Positions 47,153-56,484 of a DNA stretch of 64,000 nt are shown in pieces; within the stretch, counting starts at the first letter, position 1, and each line of letters starts with the position of its first letter. The notes beneath the pieces were generated by a model, which saw only the letters and a program-made list of their open reading frames with translations, made no database searches and had not been told where the DNA came from. This stretch comes from Paenibacillus sp. H1-7 (lineage in GTDB: Bacteria > Bacillota > Bacilli > Paenibacillales > NBRC-103111): the NCBI RefSeq assembly GCF_022354825.1, contig NZ_CP031168.1, positions 2,109,501 to 2,173,500 of the forward strand, read 5' to 3'. The position numbers and the translations under genes are program-made.

Positions 47153-49345
47153 ATGAATATCTATTATAACGAAAATCAGCAGATGTTCCATCTGCAGTCT
47201 ACGGATATGAGTTACATCATACAACTGGTGAACGGATATCCGTCTCATGCATACTGGGGAAAGAGACTGGATCAGGATGGGAACTTAGACGATATTCTGA
47301 TGTTGCAGGAGCGATGCTCGTTCAGCCCTAATCCGGTGCCGGACGACAGGAGTATCTCGCTCGATACATTGCCGCAGGAATATCCACAGTATGGAACTAG
47401 CGATTTCCGCCATCCGGCTTATCAGGTACAGCTGCAGGATGGGAGCCGGATTACAGAGCTGTTATATAGAACGCACCGAATCGTAAGGGGCAAGCCTGCG
47501 CTGGATGGGCTGCCGGCTGTCTATGCCGAGTCGGAACAGGAAGCGATGACACTGGAGCTGGAGCTGATCGACACCTATTCCGGATTGCTGGTTATTATCA
47601 GCTACACGGTTTTTAAAGCGTTCAGTGCCATAACACGATCCGTACGATTTGTCAATAATGGGCACCAAGCTCTGAATCTGCGCAGCGCGTTGAGCGCAAG
47701 TGTCGACTTTGCCGATGCCGAGTACGACTGTTTGGTTTTAACAGGCGCCTGGGTAAGGGAAAGGCACATGCAAAGAAGTCATCTCACTATGGGTGTCACT
47801 ACAAAAATTGAGAGCCGTCGCGGCTCCAGCAGCCATCAGGCGAACCCGTTCATCGCCTTGCTCCGGCCGGACGCAGGCGAAGATCAGGGGGACGTGTTCG
47901 GGTTCAGCCTCGTATATAGCGGGAATTTCGCTGCTCAAGCCGAAGTGGATCAGTTCGCTACGGTGCGGGTGTCGATCGGCATCAATCCGTTTGATTTCGT
48001 TTGGCTGCTGGAGCCGGGAGAATCGTTTCAAACGCCGGAAGCAGTGCTTGTCTATTCGTCCGAAGGCTTGGGAGGCATGTCGAGAACGTACCATAAGCTG
48101 TACCGTACAAGGCTGTGCCGAGGGGTTCATCGCGATAAGGAACGGCCGATTCTGGTGAATAACTGGGAAGCGACATACTTTGATTTCAACGCTGACAAAA
48201 TTGAAGCGATCGCAGGCGTTGCCGCTGAGCTTGGGATTGAATTGTTCGTGCTCGATGACGGCTGGTTCGGCAAACGCGATGACGATACTACTTCTCTCGG
48301 AGATTGGACGGTCGACCGCAAAAAGCTGCCGAACGGTCTGGAAGATTTGGCTGCGCGTGTAAATAAGCTTGGACTTCAGTTCGGTCTATGGTTTGAGCCG
48401 GAGATGATATCGCCAGAGAGCGAGCTGTATCGCCTTCACCCGGACTGGTGCCTGCATGTGCCGGACCGGCGCAGAACGGAAGGACGGTGCCAATTCATTC
48501 TCGACTATTCTAGACAAGATGTCAGGGAGTATATTTTTGACGCGCTCAGCGACATCTTCCGAACGGTCCCCGTCGCCTATGTCAAATGGGATATGAACCG
48601 TAATATGACGGAGATTGGTTCCGCTGCACTGCCGGCGGAACGCCAATCCGAAGTAGCGCACCGGTATATGTTGGGACTTTATGGGCTGTTGGAGAAGCTG
48701 AGCGGAACATTTCCGAACATCCTTTTCGAGAGCTGCTCCGGCGGAGGAGGCCGGTTCGATCCGGGAATGCTCTACTATATGCCGCAGACGTGGACAAGCG
48801 ACGATACGGACGCAGTCGAGAGGCTCAAAATCCAATACGGAACCAGCATCGTCTACCCGGTCAGCGCGATGGGTTCGCACGTTTCTGCGGTACCGAATCA
48901 TCAGGTGGGCCGCATCACGCCGCTCAGGACCAGGGGCGACGTGGCAATGTCCGGCAACTTCGGATATGAGCTGGACCTGACCAAGCTATCTGAAGAAGAG
49001 AAAGCGGTCATAAAGCGGCAAGTGAGCGATTATAAAGAGCTTCGCGGGCTTGTTCAGAGCGGCGACTTGTATCGGTTAAAAAGTCCGTTTACCGGAAACG
49101 AAACGGCTTGGATGTTCGTTTCGGAAGATAAGAAGAAAGCAGTCGTGTTCTATTTCCGGGTGCTGGCGGAGCCCAATGCTCCGCTGCGGAGGCTGCAGCT
49201 TCGCGGTCTGAATGCGAACTTCGATTATCGCGTCAGCCAGCTCGGCACCAGCTACCGCGGAGACAGGCTATTGCACTTCGGGCTGAATCTGCAGCAGATC
49301 GACGGCGATTATGCCAGTGTTTGGTTTAAGCTGGACGCCGAGTAA
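47153..49345 (+). CDS. Alpha-galactosidase, GH36
   Basis: A 730-aa retaining alpha-galactosidase active on melibiose and raffinose-type sugars. An N-terminal beta-sandwich (~1-330) is followed by the TIM barrel: LDDGWFGKRDDD, LGLQFGLWFEPEM, nucleophile Asp480 in VKWDMNR, CSGGGGRFDPGM, acid/base Asp550 in WTSDDTDAVERLKIQYG, and a small C-terminal sandwich. The 70-residue spacing between the catalytic residues and the length agree with Geobacillus AgaA-type tetrameric enzymes. No signal peptide, so it acts on imported sugars. It follows the lacZ terminator and probably uses its own or read-through transcription. Confidence 0.95.
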   Translation: MNIYYNENQQMFHLQSTDMSYIIQLVNGYPSHAYWGKRLDQDGNLDDILMLQERCSFSPNPVPDDRSISLDTLPQEYPQYGTSDFRHPAYQVQLQDGSRITELLYRTHRIVRGKPALDGLPAVYAESEQEAMTLELELIDTYSGLLVIISYTVFKAFSAITRSVRFVNNGHQALNLRSALSASVDFADAEYDCLVLTGAWVRERHMQRSHLTMGVTTKIESRRGSSSHQANPFIALLRPDAGEDQGDVFGFSLVYSGNFAAQAEVDQFATVRVSIGINPFDFVWLLEPGESFQTPEAVLVYSSEGLGGMSRTYHKLYRTRLCRGVHRDKERPILVNNWEATYFDFNADKIEAIAGVAAELGIELFVLDDGWFGKRDDDTTSLGDWTVDRKKLPNGLEDLAARVNKLGLQFGLWFEPEMISPESELYRLHPDWCLHVPDRRRTEGRCQFILDYSRQDVREYIFDALSDIFRTVPVAYVKWDMNRNMTEIGSAALPAERQSEVAHRYMLGLYGLLEKLSGTFPNILFESCSGGGGRFDPGMLYYMPQTWTSDDTDAVERLKIQYGTSIVYPVSAMGSHVSAVPNHQVGRITPLRTRGDVAMSGNFGYELDLTKLSEEEKAVIKRQVSDYKELRGLVQSGDLYRLKSPFTGNETAWMFVSEDKKKAVVFYFRVLAEPNAPLRRLQLRGLNANFDYRVSQLGTSYRGDRLLHFGLNLQQIDGDYASVWFKLDAE

Positions 49346-49406
49346 CGATACGTTTAGTCTCAGCAAATGTGATTGGTTGTGATTGATATTTATGTGGTAG
49401 TAATTT

Positions 49407-49450
49407 CCCCCCGAACAGAGCTAACAACTGTCTCGGGGGTTCTTTTTTTC
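49407..49450 (+). terminator. Terminator of the alpha-galactosidase gene
   Basis: CCCCCGA/TCGGGGG stem around ACAG/CTGT inner pairing, followed by TTCTTTTTTT. Confidence 0.85.
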
Positions 49451-49668
49451 TGTCATCAAGAATGCCCCGCCCCGTCAAACCGCAGAAAACCGCTTTATAG
49501 AAGCCGTACCGTGTCCAATGGTCCGCCGAAGCCCGCTGTAACGCGGAAATACCTCGTTATGTCCTGGTGCTCGATATTCTCAAATTCGAAACTCCGGCGC
49601 GGGCATGAGTATCCTGCACGATCACCCAGCAGTCGGACAGTCCGTTAAAAAAGCGGATTTAGGTAAAT

Positions 49669-49743
49669 AACAAAAATCATACAGAAAGACCTAAAGATTC
49701 TTAAGGCCTGGAATGGAGGGATCACAGTACAGTGTAAGCATCC
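49669..49743 (+). repeat. Direct repeat, copy 1
   Basis: About 75 bp nearly matching 55395-55468. The core AACAAAAATC..ACAGAAAGACC through CTTAAGGCC.GGAATGGA is almost identical. It contains a near-palindrome CCTAAAGATTCTTAAGG. Copy 1 lies before the decayed SLH gene; copy 2 lies before the importer operon. Confidence 0.7.
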
Positions 49744-49800
49744 ATGGAACGAAGCTCTTAATGGGAATGAAAGCGGTTTATTGTGAGCGATCATCTCCTG

Positions 49801-50133
49801 TCTGCCAAAAAGCTCCACATAAAATTCCCTAATGGGGCCGCATCTATTACCGTGAAGGTGAACAACGTTGCCAAGTTTGCGGTTTGCGGTATTCGGCGTC
49901 GATCAGGCGGCAAGCCCGCTAGCTCCGAAACCGACGGTCAACTTGAGTGACCTGGCGGCACACTGGGCGGAGTCCGATGTCAAACAAGCGATTGACCTGG
50001 GAATTGTCAGCGGTTATCCGAACGGTACGTTCAATCCGGATCGATAATCGCCAACGCCCTGGGCCAGTCAGGCGAAAAGGCTGCAACCACAGAGTTTGCT
50101 TCGAAAGGTAGTATGAGGAAACGAGAAAATGAG
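49801..50133 (+). pseudogene. Decayed SLH-domain surface protein gene
   Basis: Pieces of one protein appear in different frames. KLHIKFPNGAASITVKVNNV is in the first, FGVDQAASPLAPKPTVNLSDLAAHWAESDV (continuing through IDLGIVSGYPNGTFNPDR then stop at 50045) in the second, and IANALGQSGEKAAT in a third. Together they form most of an S-layer-homology domain, with the segment usually between FNPDR and IANAL deleted. So this is a frameshifted, deleted remnant. The rest of the 900-bp gap (49450-49660, 50134-50260) holds only the direct repeat, a near-cre string TGAAAGCGGTTTAT (49768-49781) and no gene. Confidence 0.75.
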
Positions 50134-50266
50134 AGCAGTTTATGCAACTCATCAGGACTGAAGGGGGGTGCTTCTACAATACATACCGCGAGTAATCTAT
50201 TGGCTTCTCCAGGTGAGTACGAACGCCATAGATAACAGGATGATATGATTCCAAGGAGGATTGTAC

Positions 50267-53200
50267 ATGGTCAAAAAAAAATTCAGACATCTGCTGCTTT
50301 GTCTCGTAGTGCTGCTGATGCTGCCGCAATGGAGCGGAGTGGCTGCGGCGGCAGAGCCGACGCCAGCTAAGCAGGATTCGGCGTCTGCGCAGGAGGGAAA
50401 GAGTGTGTCGGATTTCTACAATGTAATCATGCAGACAGGAGCCGATCCCTGGGTTTACAAGCACACGGACGGCTACTATTACAACGTATTTGTCAACTCC
50501 AGCGGCATCATGATCCGCAGAGCGAAGACTATCACCGGCATTGAGGGGGGCGAGAGGAGCCTGGCCTGGACGCCGGTTAAGGGCACCATGTACAGCTCCA
50601 ATGTTTGGGCGCCGGAAATGCACTATCTTAAGGATACCGACGGCAAATCCAAATGGTACATTTACTTTGCAGCCGACAACGGAACCAATGCAAACCACCG
50701 CATGTACGTGCTGGAGAACGCCAGTGAAAATCCGTTGACCGGCACCTGGGAGTTCAAAGGGAAGATTACCGATTCTACCGACCGTTGGGCGATCGACGGC
50801 ACTGTGCTGACTGTAAATGAGAAACACTATTTCATCTGGTCCGGTTGGGAAGAAACCGACGGGAGCTTCCAGAATTTATATATTGCGCAGATGAGTGATC
50901 CACGGACCATCAGCTCGGAACGGGTATTGCTCTCGACGTCTGAATATGACTGGGAATCGTCCCCGGCCAGAATCAATGAAGGCCCCGAAGTCACGATAAA
51001 GGGCGACACCATCAATCTGGTCTATTCCGCAAACGGAAGCTGGACAGACAGTTATTGCCTCGGGCTAATCACGGCCAAGATCGGCGACGATTTGATGAAT
51101 CCCGGCTCCTGGGTGAAAAAAGACATGCCCATCTTCTCCAGTGCCAATGGCGTTTACGGCCCGGGCCACCACAGCATCGTCACGTCTCCTGACGGCACAG
51201 AGGACTGGGTCATCTATCATGCCGCCCGCTGGCCGGGATCGGGATGGACTCGCAAAGTCCACACGCAGAAATTCACCTGGAACGCAGACAACACGCCGAA
51301 CCTGGGAGAGCCCGCCGATCCGAACACACCGATTGCCACGCCTTCGGGCGAGCCGGTGCGGAAGCGCTATGAAGCGGAAAACGCGCTGCTGGTTAAGGAT
51401 CCGGGCGGTGAAACTTCTCCCGCCGTCCGGCTGGAAAGCACTGCTTCCGGCGGGATGAAAATCGCCAACATCAAGAACGCCAAAGATTATGCCCAGTTTA
51501 CAGTAAACGTGCCGGAGGCGGGATTTTATATGCTGTCCGTGCGCAATGCCAACGGCTCGCCCAATGCGGCCGATGCCTCCCATATCTTGTCGGTCAACGG
51601 GAGCTCCGGAGCCAATTTGAATATCGTCTATTCCGGCCTGAATCGTTGGGGGCTCTCCACGGCGAAAGTCTATCTTAGGGGAGGCAGCAATATCCTCCGC
51701 TTCTCGAAGGGGAACAACCTTGCCGAAATCGACAGCATAGATATATTTAAGCTGGATGCATCGGAAATGTTATTCGATGCCCCGGGCTACACGTTAGGGT
51801 TGGGTGAAACCCGCAGCTTGCCCCTGTATACCGTAACAGGCACTACCTATACCGCTGTTGACACAGGAGCAATCTTCAGTTCTTCCAATACGAAGGTCGC
51901 CGTTATTGACGGTGGGGTTAGGGTTAAGGCTGTAAGTGCGGGCAGTACCACAATCACCGCCACATATAACGGGAAAACGGCCACAGCCACGGTTACCGTT
52001 GCTGCGGAGCCTAAAGCTGTGCAGTCCGTTGCCTTCGGCGGATTGGACCGCATCCTGACCAGCGGGCAGACAAGCGGACCATTGCAGGTAACGGCACACT
52101 ATAACAACTATGAGGTTCAGAATGTGACAGCGGCTGCCCGGTATACCAGCAGCGATCCTGGGGTGGTCGGGATTGATTCGGATTCTGTGACCCAATCGGT
52201 ATATGCGGTTAAACCGGGCACAGCTCTTATTACAGCCGAATACAACGGCAAGAAAGCAGAGCTCAACTTGACCGTTATTGCAGCATCTGATGCGGTTCAG
52301 GTTACTTCCGTAGTGAAGATTCCTTCCGGAGTGGCCCCTAAGCTGCCTAGCGTTGTTGATGTTGTCTACAACAGCCAGTCGAAGAAGGCAGAGGTTGTCA
52401 GCTGGGAGCCGGAGGGACTTGACTTCAACTCCCTTGGCACAGTTCAGGTGCCTGTCACCCTGAAGCTGGATGGCCGTGATTTTCCTTCCACCGTTGCCGT
52501 AAACGTTATTCCGGGATGGGGCCTTGATGAGATTGTGAATCAACTCCGCAACAAGCTGGCCAACATCTCCTACCCATTGGGCGATGGGCTGGGCAACTAT
52601 AGCCAATCCAAGTATGATGCCTTCGTGGCCGAAGTGAACAAGGCGGAAGAGATGGCCGTAATCGCCGATCTGAGCAAAGAGCAGTTTAACGAGGAACTGG
52701 ATAAGCTTGCTCAAGCGGAAGCAGCTTTGTTAGGTTCGCTGAACAGCATTCAGGACGGCGTAATCTATAACGCTTACCGGGATTTCTCCGGCGATACGGT
52801 TGGCAAGTACCCTTATGGCATTACCACCGAAGGTCTGACCAATGGCGCTACCGCCACTGTACAGGAAGAGGCCGGAAATAAATTCCTCCGGCTGACCACA
52901 ACCGCTACTTCGGGCAAGGCAAACCTGCTCCTGCCGTATGCAGGCGAGGTAAAGGCTGAGGCGGATCAGCGCGTCGTCATCGAATACCGCGCCAGACTAA
53001 ACACCAGCTTCCAGTACGCCAATGGCGCCATGATGCGAAATGACAGCGGCACAGGCAATTATTCCATGGTCACGGCTTTTGATATGGGTAAAATTATAGT
53101 CCAGAATGGACCGTCCAATAAGGTCAAAGTCAAAGACTTTGAGTACAATACATGGTACAAAATCAAAATGGTGGCAAACTGGGACGCCAAGACTTATACC

Positions 53201-55201
53201 GTCTACATAGACGATGTTGAGGCGGCCACTGACTACAATTTCCGCCATACAGGCGGCGATAAGCTGGTCGGCCAGCTGTTCGGCATCGATGGCTATGCCA
53301 ACGCCTCCATCGACTTTGACGATTTCAAAGCGATGGTTACCGGAGGACCGAGGGCTGCGCCCGAGGGGCTCAAGCACACCAATGAAACAGCGGTTGGGGC
53401 CAATGATGGACGCATCACCGGGGTCAACCCTTCCATGGAATGGTCCTCCGACTATGGGAGCACCTGGTTGAGTGTCGAAGGGGATACCATCGCAAATCTT
53501 TCTCCCGGGACTTATTGGGTTCGTTACCCTGAGACGGATACCCATAAAGCCAGTCCCCATGTGGGGTTAACCATTGCAGTCTATACTCAGCCGGTGCATG
53601 TCACCGGGGTGAGCCTGAATCAGACCGCCGCCCAATTGTATACCAACCATGGGAATTCGAATGTCCAGCTCACCGCAAATGTGGAACCCGTTGACGCAGC
53701 TGACAAAACCTTGACCTGGACCACTTCTAATCCGGCTGTAGCTACTGTGGATGAACGCGGTCTTGTGAAGGCTCATGCCGCAGGTACAGCCGTTATTACG
53801 GTAACCACTGAAGACGGCGGTTACACCGATACATGTATAGTGACCGTAAGCTTGTACACGGACTCTGAAAATCCGGGGACTCCACCAGTCCATGTGACGG
53901 GTGTAAGCCTGAATCAGACCACTGCCCAACTGTATACCAACCATGGGGATTCGACTGTCCAGCTTACCGCAAATGTGGAACCCGCTGACGCAGCCAACAA
54001 AGCGGTGACCTGGAGCAGTTCCAATCCGGCTGTTGCTACCGTGGTGGGACATGGGCTCGTGACGGTTCATGCCGCAGGTACAGCCGTTATTACGGTAACC
54101 ACTGAAGACGGCGGCTCCACAGCTTCTTGTGTTGTAACTGTGGGTGTATATGATAATGACAGCGAACATGATAACGATAGCGGTGAAAGCGACGGAGATC
54201 CCCAAATTGGCGGCAGCAATCCCGTCGTCCCGACTACGCCGTCTACTGGGGTCAAAAACGGGGATGGCAGCACGACCACCAGCATCACCGATCAGACAAC
54301 CGGTACGGTGACGGAGACTACTGTCTGGCCGAATGGCGACCGTGAAGTTATAACGAAAGAACGCAATGGTACAATTACCGAGGTTGTCACCAAGCAGAAT
54401 GGAAGCAAGCGTGAGACCGTGAGCAAGCCCGATGGAAGCAGCCGCTCCGTCACCACAGATACACAGGGAGTCAAGGTGGAGATCACCACGACTTCTCTGG
54501 GGGGAGTAACAGCCGCTGTCCATCTGCCCGAAGGCGTTGCGCAAGCGCGGGTCACAATTCCATTCAAGAATGCTTCTGCTTCCACGGTAGCCTTTGCGGT
54601 TCGGGAAGACGGAACCAAGGAAGTGATCGGAACGGTTATCACCGAAGCCGGATTGAGTTTTACAGCTAAGGGCAATATGACGGTGAGGCTGATCGACAAT
54701 AAGGTTGTTTTCCAGGATGTTCCCAACAGTCATTGGGCTGCGGAGTCGATTGCCTTCACAGCAAGCCGCGAATGGCTGCTCGGAACGGAGCAGGGAATCT
54801 TCGCTCCCGATGTATCCTTGAGCCGCGCCATGCTATTTACCGTTCTGGCCCGTTTGCATGGCCTTGAGACCGAAGGCGGGGAATATTGGTACAGCAAGGC
54901 GAAAGACTGGGCTACCGCTTCCGGAATCAGCGATGGCAGTAGCCCTGAAGCTTCCATTACCCGGGAACAACTGATTACTGTCCTGTACCGTTACGCCGGA
55001 CAGCCTGCTGCAAGCAGCAATGGCAAGAGCTTTGCGGACAGCGGCGAAGTGTCAGCTTGGGCAAATGATGCCATCGATTGGGCTGTATCGGCAGGTATTC
55101 TTAACGGCAAACCGGGGAACCTTCTGGAGCCTGCCAGTGTTGTCTCCCGGGCGGAAGTATCCGCCATGCTCGCGCGCTTTATAGCGTGGCGCAGCAACTG
55201 A
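50267..55201 (+). CDS. Surface-anchored multidomain GH43 glycosidase with SLH domains
   Basis: A 1644-aa exported protein. Order: signal peptide (1-~28); GH43 five-blade catalytic domain (~45-345) with probable Asp60 (GADPWVY), Asp177 (AIDGTVL) and Glu238 (NEGPEV); CBM6/35-like module (~365-497, RYEAENALL); two Ig-like domains (~500-675); a Big_4-like domain (~680-755, VPVTLKLDGRDFP); a helical FIVAR-like segment (~757-835); a LamG-like module (~840-1030); two near-identical Big_2 domains (~1110-1300); a Thr/Glu-rich linker with repeats (~1330-1400); and SLH domains (~1485-1640) for cell-wall anchoring. Likely cleaves arabinan or arabinoxylan side chains outside the cell. ATG 50267 has AAGGAGG seven bases before it. 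Confidence 0.93.
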   Translation: MVKKKFRHLLLCLVVLLMLPQWSGVAAAAEPTPAKQDSASAQEGKSVSDFYNVIMQTGADPWVYKHTDGYYYNVFVNSSGIMIRRAKTITGIEGGERSLAWTPVKGTMYSSNVWAPEMHYLKDTDGKSKWYIYFAADNGTNANHRMYVLENASENPLTGTWEFKGKITDSTDRWAIDGTVLTVNEKHYFIWSGWEETDGSFQNLYIAQMSDPRTISSERVLLSTSEYDWESSPARINEGPEVTIKGDTINLVYSANGSWTDSYCLGLITAKIGDDLMNPGSWVKKDMPIFSSANGVYGPGHHSIVTSPDGTEDWVIYHAARWPGSGWTRKVHTQKFTWNADNTPNLGEPADPNTPIATPSGEPVRKRYEAENALLVKDPGGETSPAVRLESTASGGMKIANIKNAKDYAQFTVNVPEAGFYMLSVRNANGSPNAADASHILSVNGSSGANLNIVYSGLNRWGLSTAKVYLRGGSNILRFSKGNNLAEIDSIDIFKLDASEMLFDAPGYTLGLGETRSLPLYTVTGTTYTAVDTGAIFSSSNTKVAVIDGGVRVKAVSAGSTTITATYNGKTATATVTVAAEPKAVQSVAFGGLDRILTSGQTSGPLQVTAHYNNYEVQNVTAAARYTSSDPGVVGIDSDSVTQSVYAVKPGTALITAEYNGKKAELNLTVIAASDAVQVTSVVKIPSGVAPKLPSVVDVVYNSQSKKAEVVSWEPEGLDFNSLGTVQVPVTLKLDGRDFPSTVAVNVIPGWGLDEIVNQLRNKLANISYPLGDGLGNYSQSKYDAFVAEVNKAEEMAVIADLSKEQFNEELDKLAQAEAALLGSLNSIQDGVIYNAYRDFSGDTVGKYPYGITTEGLTNGATATVQEEAGNKFLRLTTTATSGKANLLLPYAGEVKAEADQRVVIEYRARLNTSFQYANGAMMRNDSGTGNYSMVTAFDMGKIIVQNGPSNKVKVKDFEYNTWYKIKMVANWDAKTYTVYIDDVEAATDYNFRHTGGDKLVGQLFGIDGYANASIDFDDFKAMVTGGPRAAPEGLKHTNETAVGANDGRITGVNPSMEWSSDYGSTWLSVEGDTIANLSPGTYWVRYPETDTHKASPHVGLTIAVYTQPVHVTGVSLNQTAAQLYTNHGNSNVQLTANVEPVDAADKTLTWTTSNPAVATVDERGLVKAHAAGTAVITVTTEDGGYTDTCIVTVSLYTDSENPGTPPVHVTGVSLNQTTAQLYTNHGDSTVQLTANVEPADAANKAVTWSSSNPAVATVVGHGLVTVHAAGTAVITVTTEDGGSTASCVVTVGVYDNDSEHDNDSGESDGDPQIGGSNPVVPTTPSTGVKNGDGSTTTSITDQTTGTVTETTVWPNGDREVITKERNGTITEVVTKQNGSKRETVSKPDGSSRSVTTDTQGVKVEITTTSLGGVTAAVHLPEGVAQARVTIPFKNASASTVAFAVREDGTKEVIGTVITEAGLSFTAKGNMTVRLIDNKVVFQDVPNSHWAAESIAFTASREWLLGTEQGIFAPDVSLSRAMLFTVLARLHGLETEGGEYWYSKAKDWATASGISDGSSPEASITREQLITVLYRYAGQPAASSNGKSFADSGEVSAWANDAIDWAVSAGILNGKPGNLLEPASVVSRAEVSAMLARFIAWRSN
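53594..54151 (+). repeat. Tandem duplicated Big_2 module in the GH43 gene
   Basis: Two 294-bp units (from 53594 and 53888) with high DNA identity, both encoding VSLNQT.AQLYTNHG and AGTAVITVTTEDGG. Recent in-frame duplication. Recombination between them could change protein length in 98-residue steps. Confidence 0.85.
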
Positions 55202-55222
55202 AGCGATTGAGTGGATCACAGG

Positions 55223-55275
55223 TAAAAAACCAAGGAGCAAAGCGGGAACATCCGCCCGGCTCCTTGGTTTTTTGC
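55223..55275 (+). terminator. Terminator of the GH43 gene
   Basis: AAAAAACCAAGGAGC pairs perfectly with GCTCCTTGGTTTTTT around an inner GCGGG/CCCGC hairpin. Confidence 0.92.
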
Positions 55276-55394
55276 ATCCCGCATGAGCGGGCCACTCCCT
55301 ATGCGGGGGGGATTTGTCAGGGCGCAGGCTTTGCGGAGGGGAGATGTTGGTGGAACGGTATTCCAAGCGGGCGCTCCTGCAGGTTTGAAGGAGA

Positions 55395-55468
55395 AACAAA
55401 AATCGCACAGAAAGACCTAAAGATTCTTAAGGCCCGGAATGGACGAACCGCGGTACATTATAAGCATC
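55395..55468 (+). repeat. Direct repeat, copy 2
   Basis: Counterpart of 49669-49743, lying 40-115 bp before the importer operon. Its place suggests that the shared core is a promoter or operator region, perhaps for the YesN-type regulator encoded at the operon end. Confidence 0.65.
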
Positions 55469-55508
55469 ACATCCAACAAATACTTTCAGCAGGAAAGAAG
55501 GGGAAGCC

Positions 55509-56465
55509 ATGAAAACAACGCCTGCCGCCGTAGGAACGGATAGAGCACCGGCAGCCAAAGAGGCTTTTTACCAGACAAAGCGGTTTCGGCAAAATATTCC
55601 GCTATTTGTCATGCTTATACCGGGAGTGCTTTATTATCTGATATTCCGCTACTTGCCTATGGGCGGTCTTGTGATTGCTTTCAAGAACTACAATTTTCAC
55701 GATGGCATATGGGCAAGTCCGTGGGTGGGCTTGAAATATTTCGAGATTTTATTCCAGTCCAACGTCACGCTGCAAATTATCTGGAATACCCTTACCCTGA
55801 GCGTACTGAGCCTGATCTTCGGGTTCCCTGCGCCGATTATTATCGCCATTGCCTTGAATGAGGTCCGGAAGAGCTGGCTGAAGCGCTGGATTCAAACCAT
55901 TATTTATCTGCCTCATTTTTTGTCCTGGGTTATCGTTGCAGGCATTATCCTGACCCTGTTCTCCATTGACGGAGGGACCATTAACAAGCTGCTGGGCCAA
56001 TTGGGGATGGAGCCGGTGCCTTTCCTGTACCGCGCGAACTCATGGACCGCCATCTTTATCGGCTCCGGCATGTGGAAGGAGATGGGCTTCAGCGCTATTA
56101 TCTATCTCGCCGCTATCTCCGGCATTGACCCCAGCCTGTACGAATCCGCGGGGATGGACGGTGCAGGCAAGCTTAGGCAGATTTGGCATATTACACTGCC
56201 GGGCATCCGTCCTACGATTATCCTGCTGCTGATTCTTGGAATGGGCCGTCTGATGGAGGTAGGATTTGACCAGGTTTACAATTTGCAGAATCCCACTGTC
56301 CTGCAGAAAGCGGAGGTCATCAGCACCTACGTGTACAAAGTGGGGCTGCAGCAGGCCCAATTTGGCCTGACTACAGCCATGGGCTTGTTTGAATCCTTTG
56401 TCGGTCTGGTGCTTGTGCTGTCGGCCAATGCATTGGCCCGTAAATTCGATCAGGGTTTATTCTGA
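55509..56465 (+). CDS. LplB/YteP-type sugar ABC permease
   Basis: A 318-aa permease of the subgroup that imports pectin- or xylan-derived oligosaccharides. An N-terminal tail (FYQTKRFRQNIPLFVMLIPG) is followed by six helices. The EAA loop reads YESAGMDGAGKLRQIWHITLPGIRP (about 213-237). AAAGAAGGGG lies before the ATG. First gene of a permease-permease-binding protein-GH105 operon. As usual for this subgroup no ATPase is encoded; a shared MsmX-type ATPase would energise it. Confidence 0.93.
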   Translation: MKTTPAAVGTDRAPAAKEAFYQTKRFRQNIPLFVMLIPGVLYYLIFRYLPMGGLVIAFKNYNFHDGIWASPWVGLKYFEILFQSNVTLQIIWNTLTLSVLSLIFGFPAPIIIAIALNEVRKSWLKRWIQTIIYLPHFLSWVIVAGIILTLFSIDGGTINKLLGQLGMEPVPFLYRANSWTAIFIGSGMWKEMGFSAIIYLAAISGIDPSLYESAGMDGAGKLRQIWHITLPGIRPTIILLLILGMGRLMEVGFDQVYNLQNPTVLQKAEVISTYVYKVGLQQAQFGLTTAMGLFESFVGLVLVLSANALARKFDQGLF

Positions 56466-56484
56466 AGAAAGGAGGGAAATCCTC

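Noticed and set aside
49768..49781. cre site before the SLH remnant
   Set aside because: TGAAAGCGGTTTAT has two mismatches to the consensus and no intact gene or clear promoter follows it.
53567..54733. 388-codon open frame antisense to the GH43/SLH gene
   Set aside because: It lies opposite repetitive Ig-like modules, is low in recognisable structure and has no ribosome site. Shadow frame.
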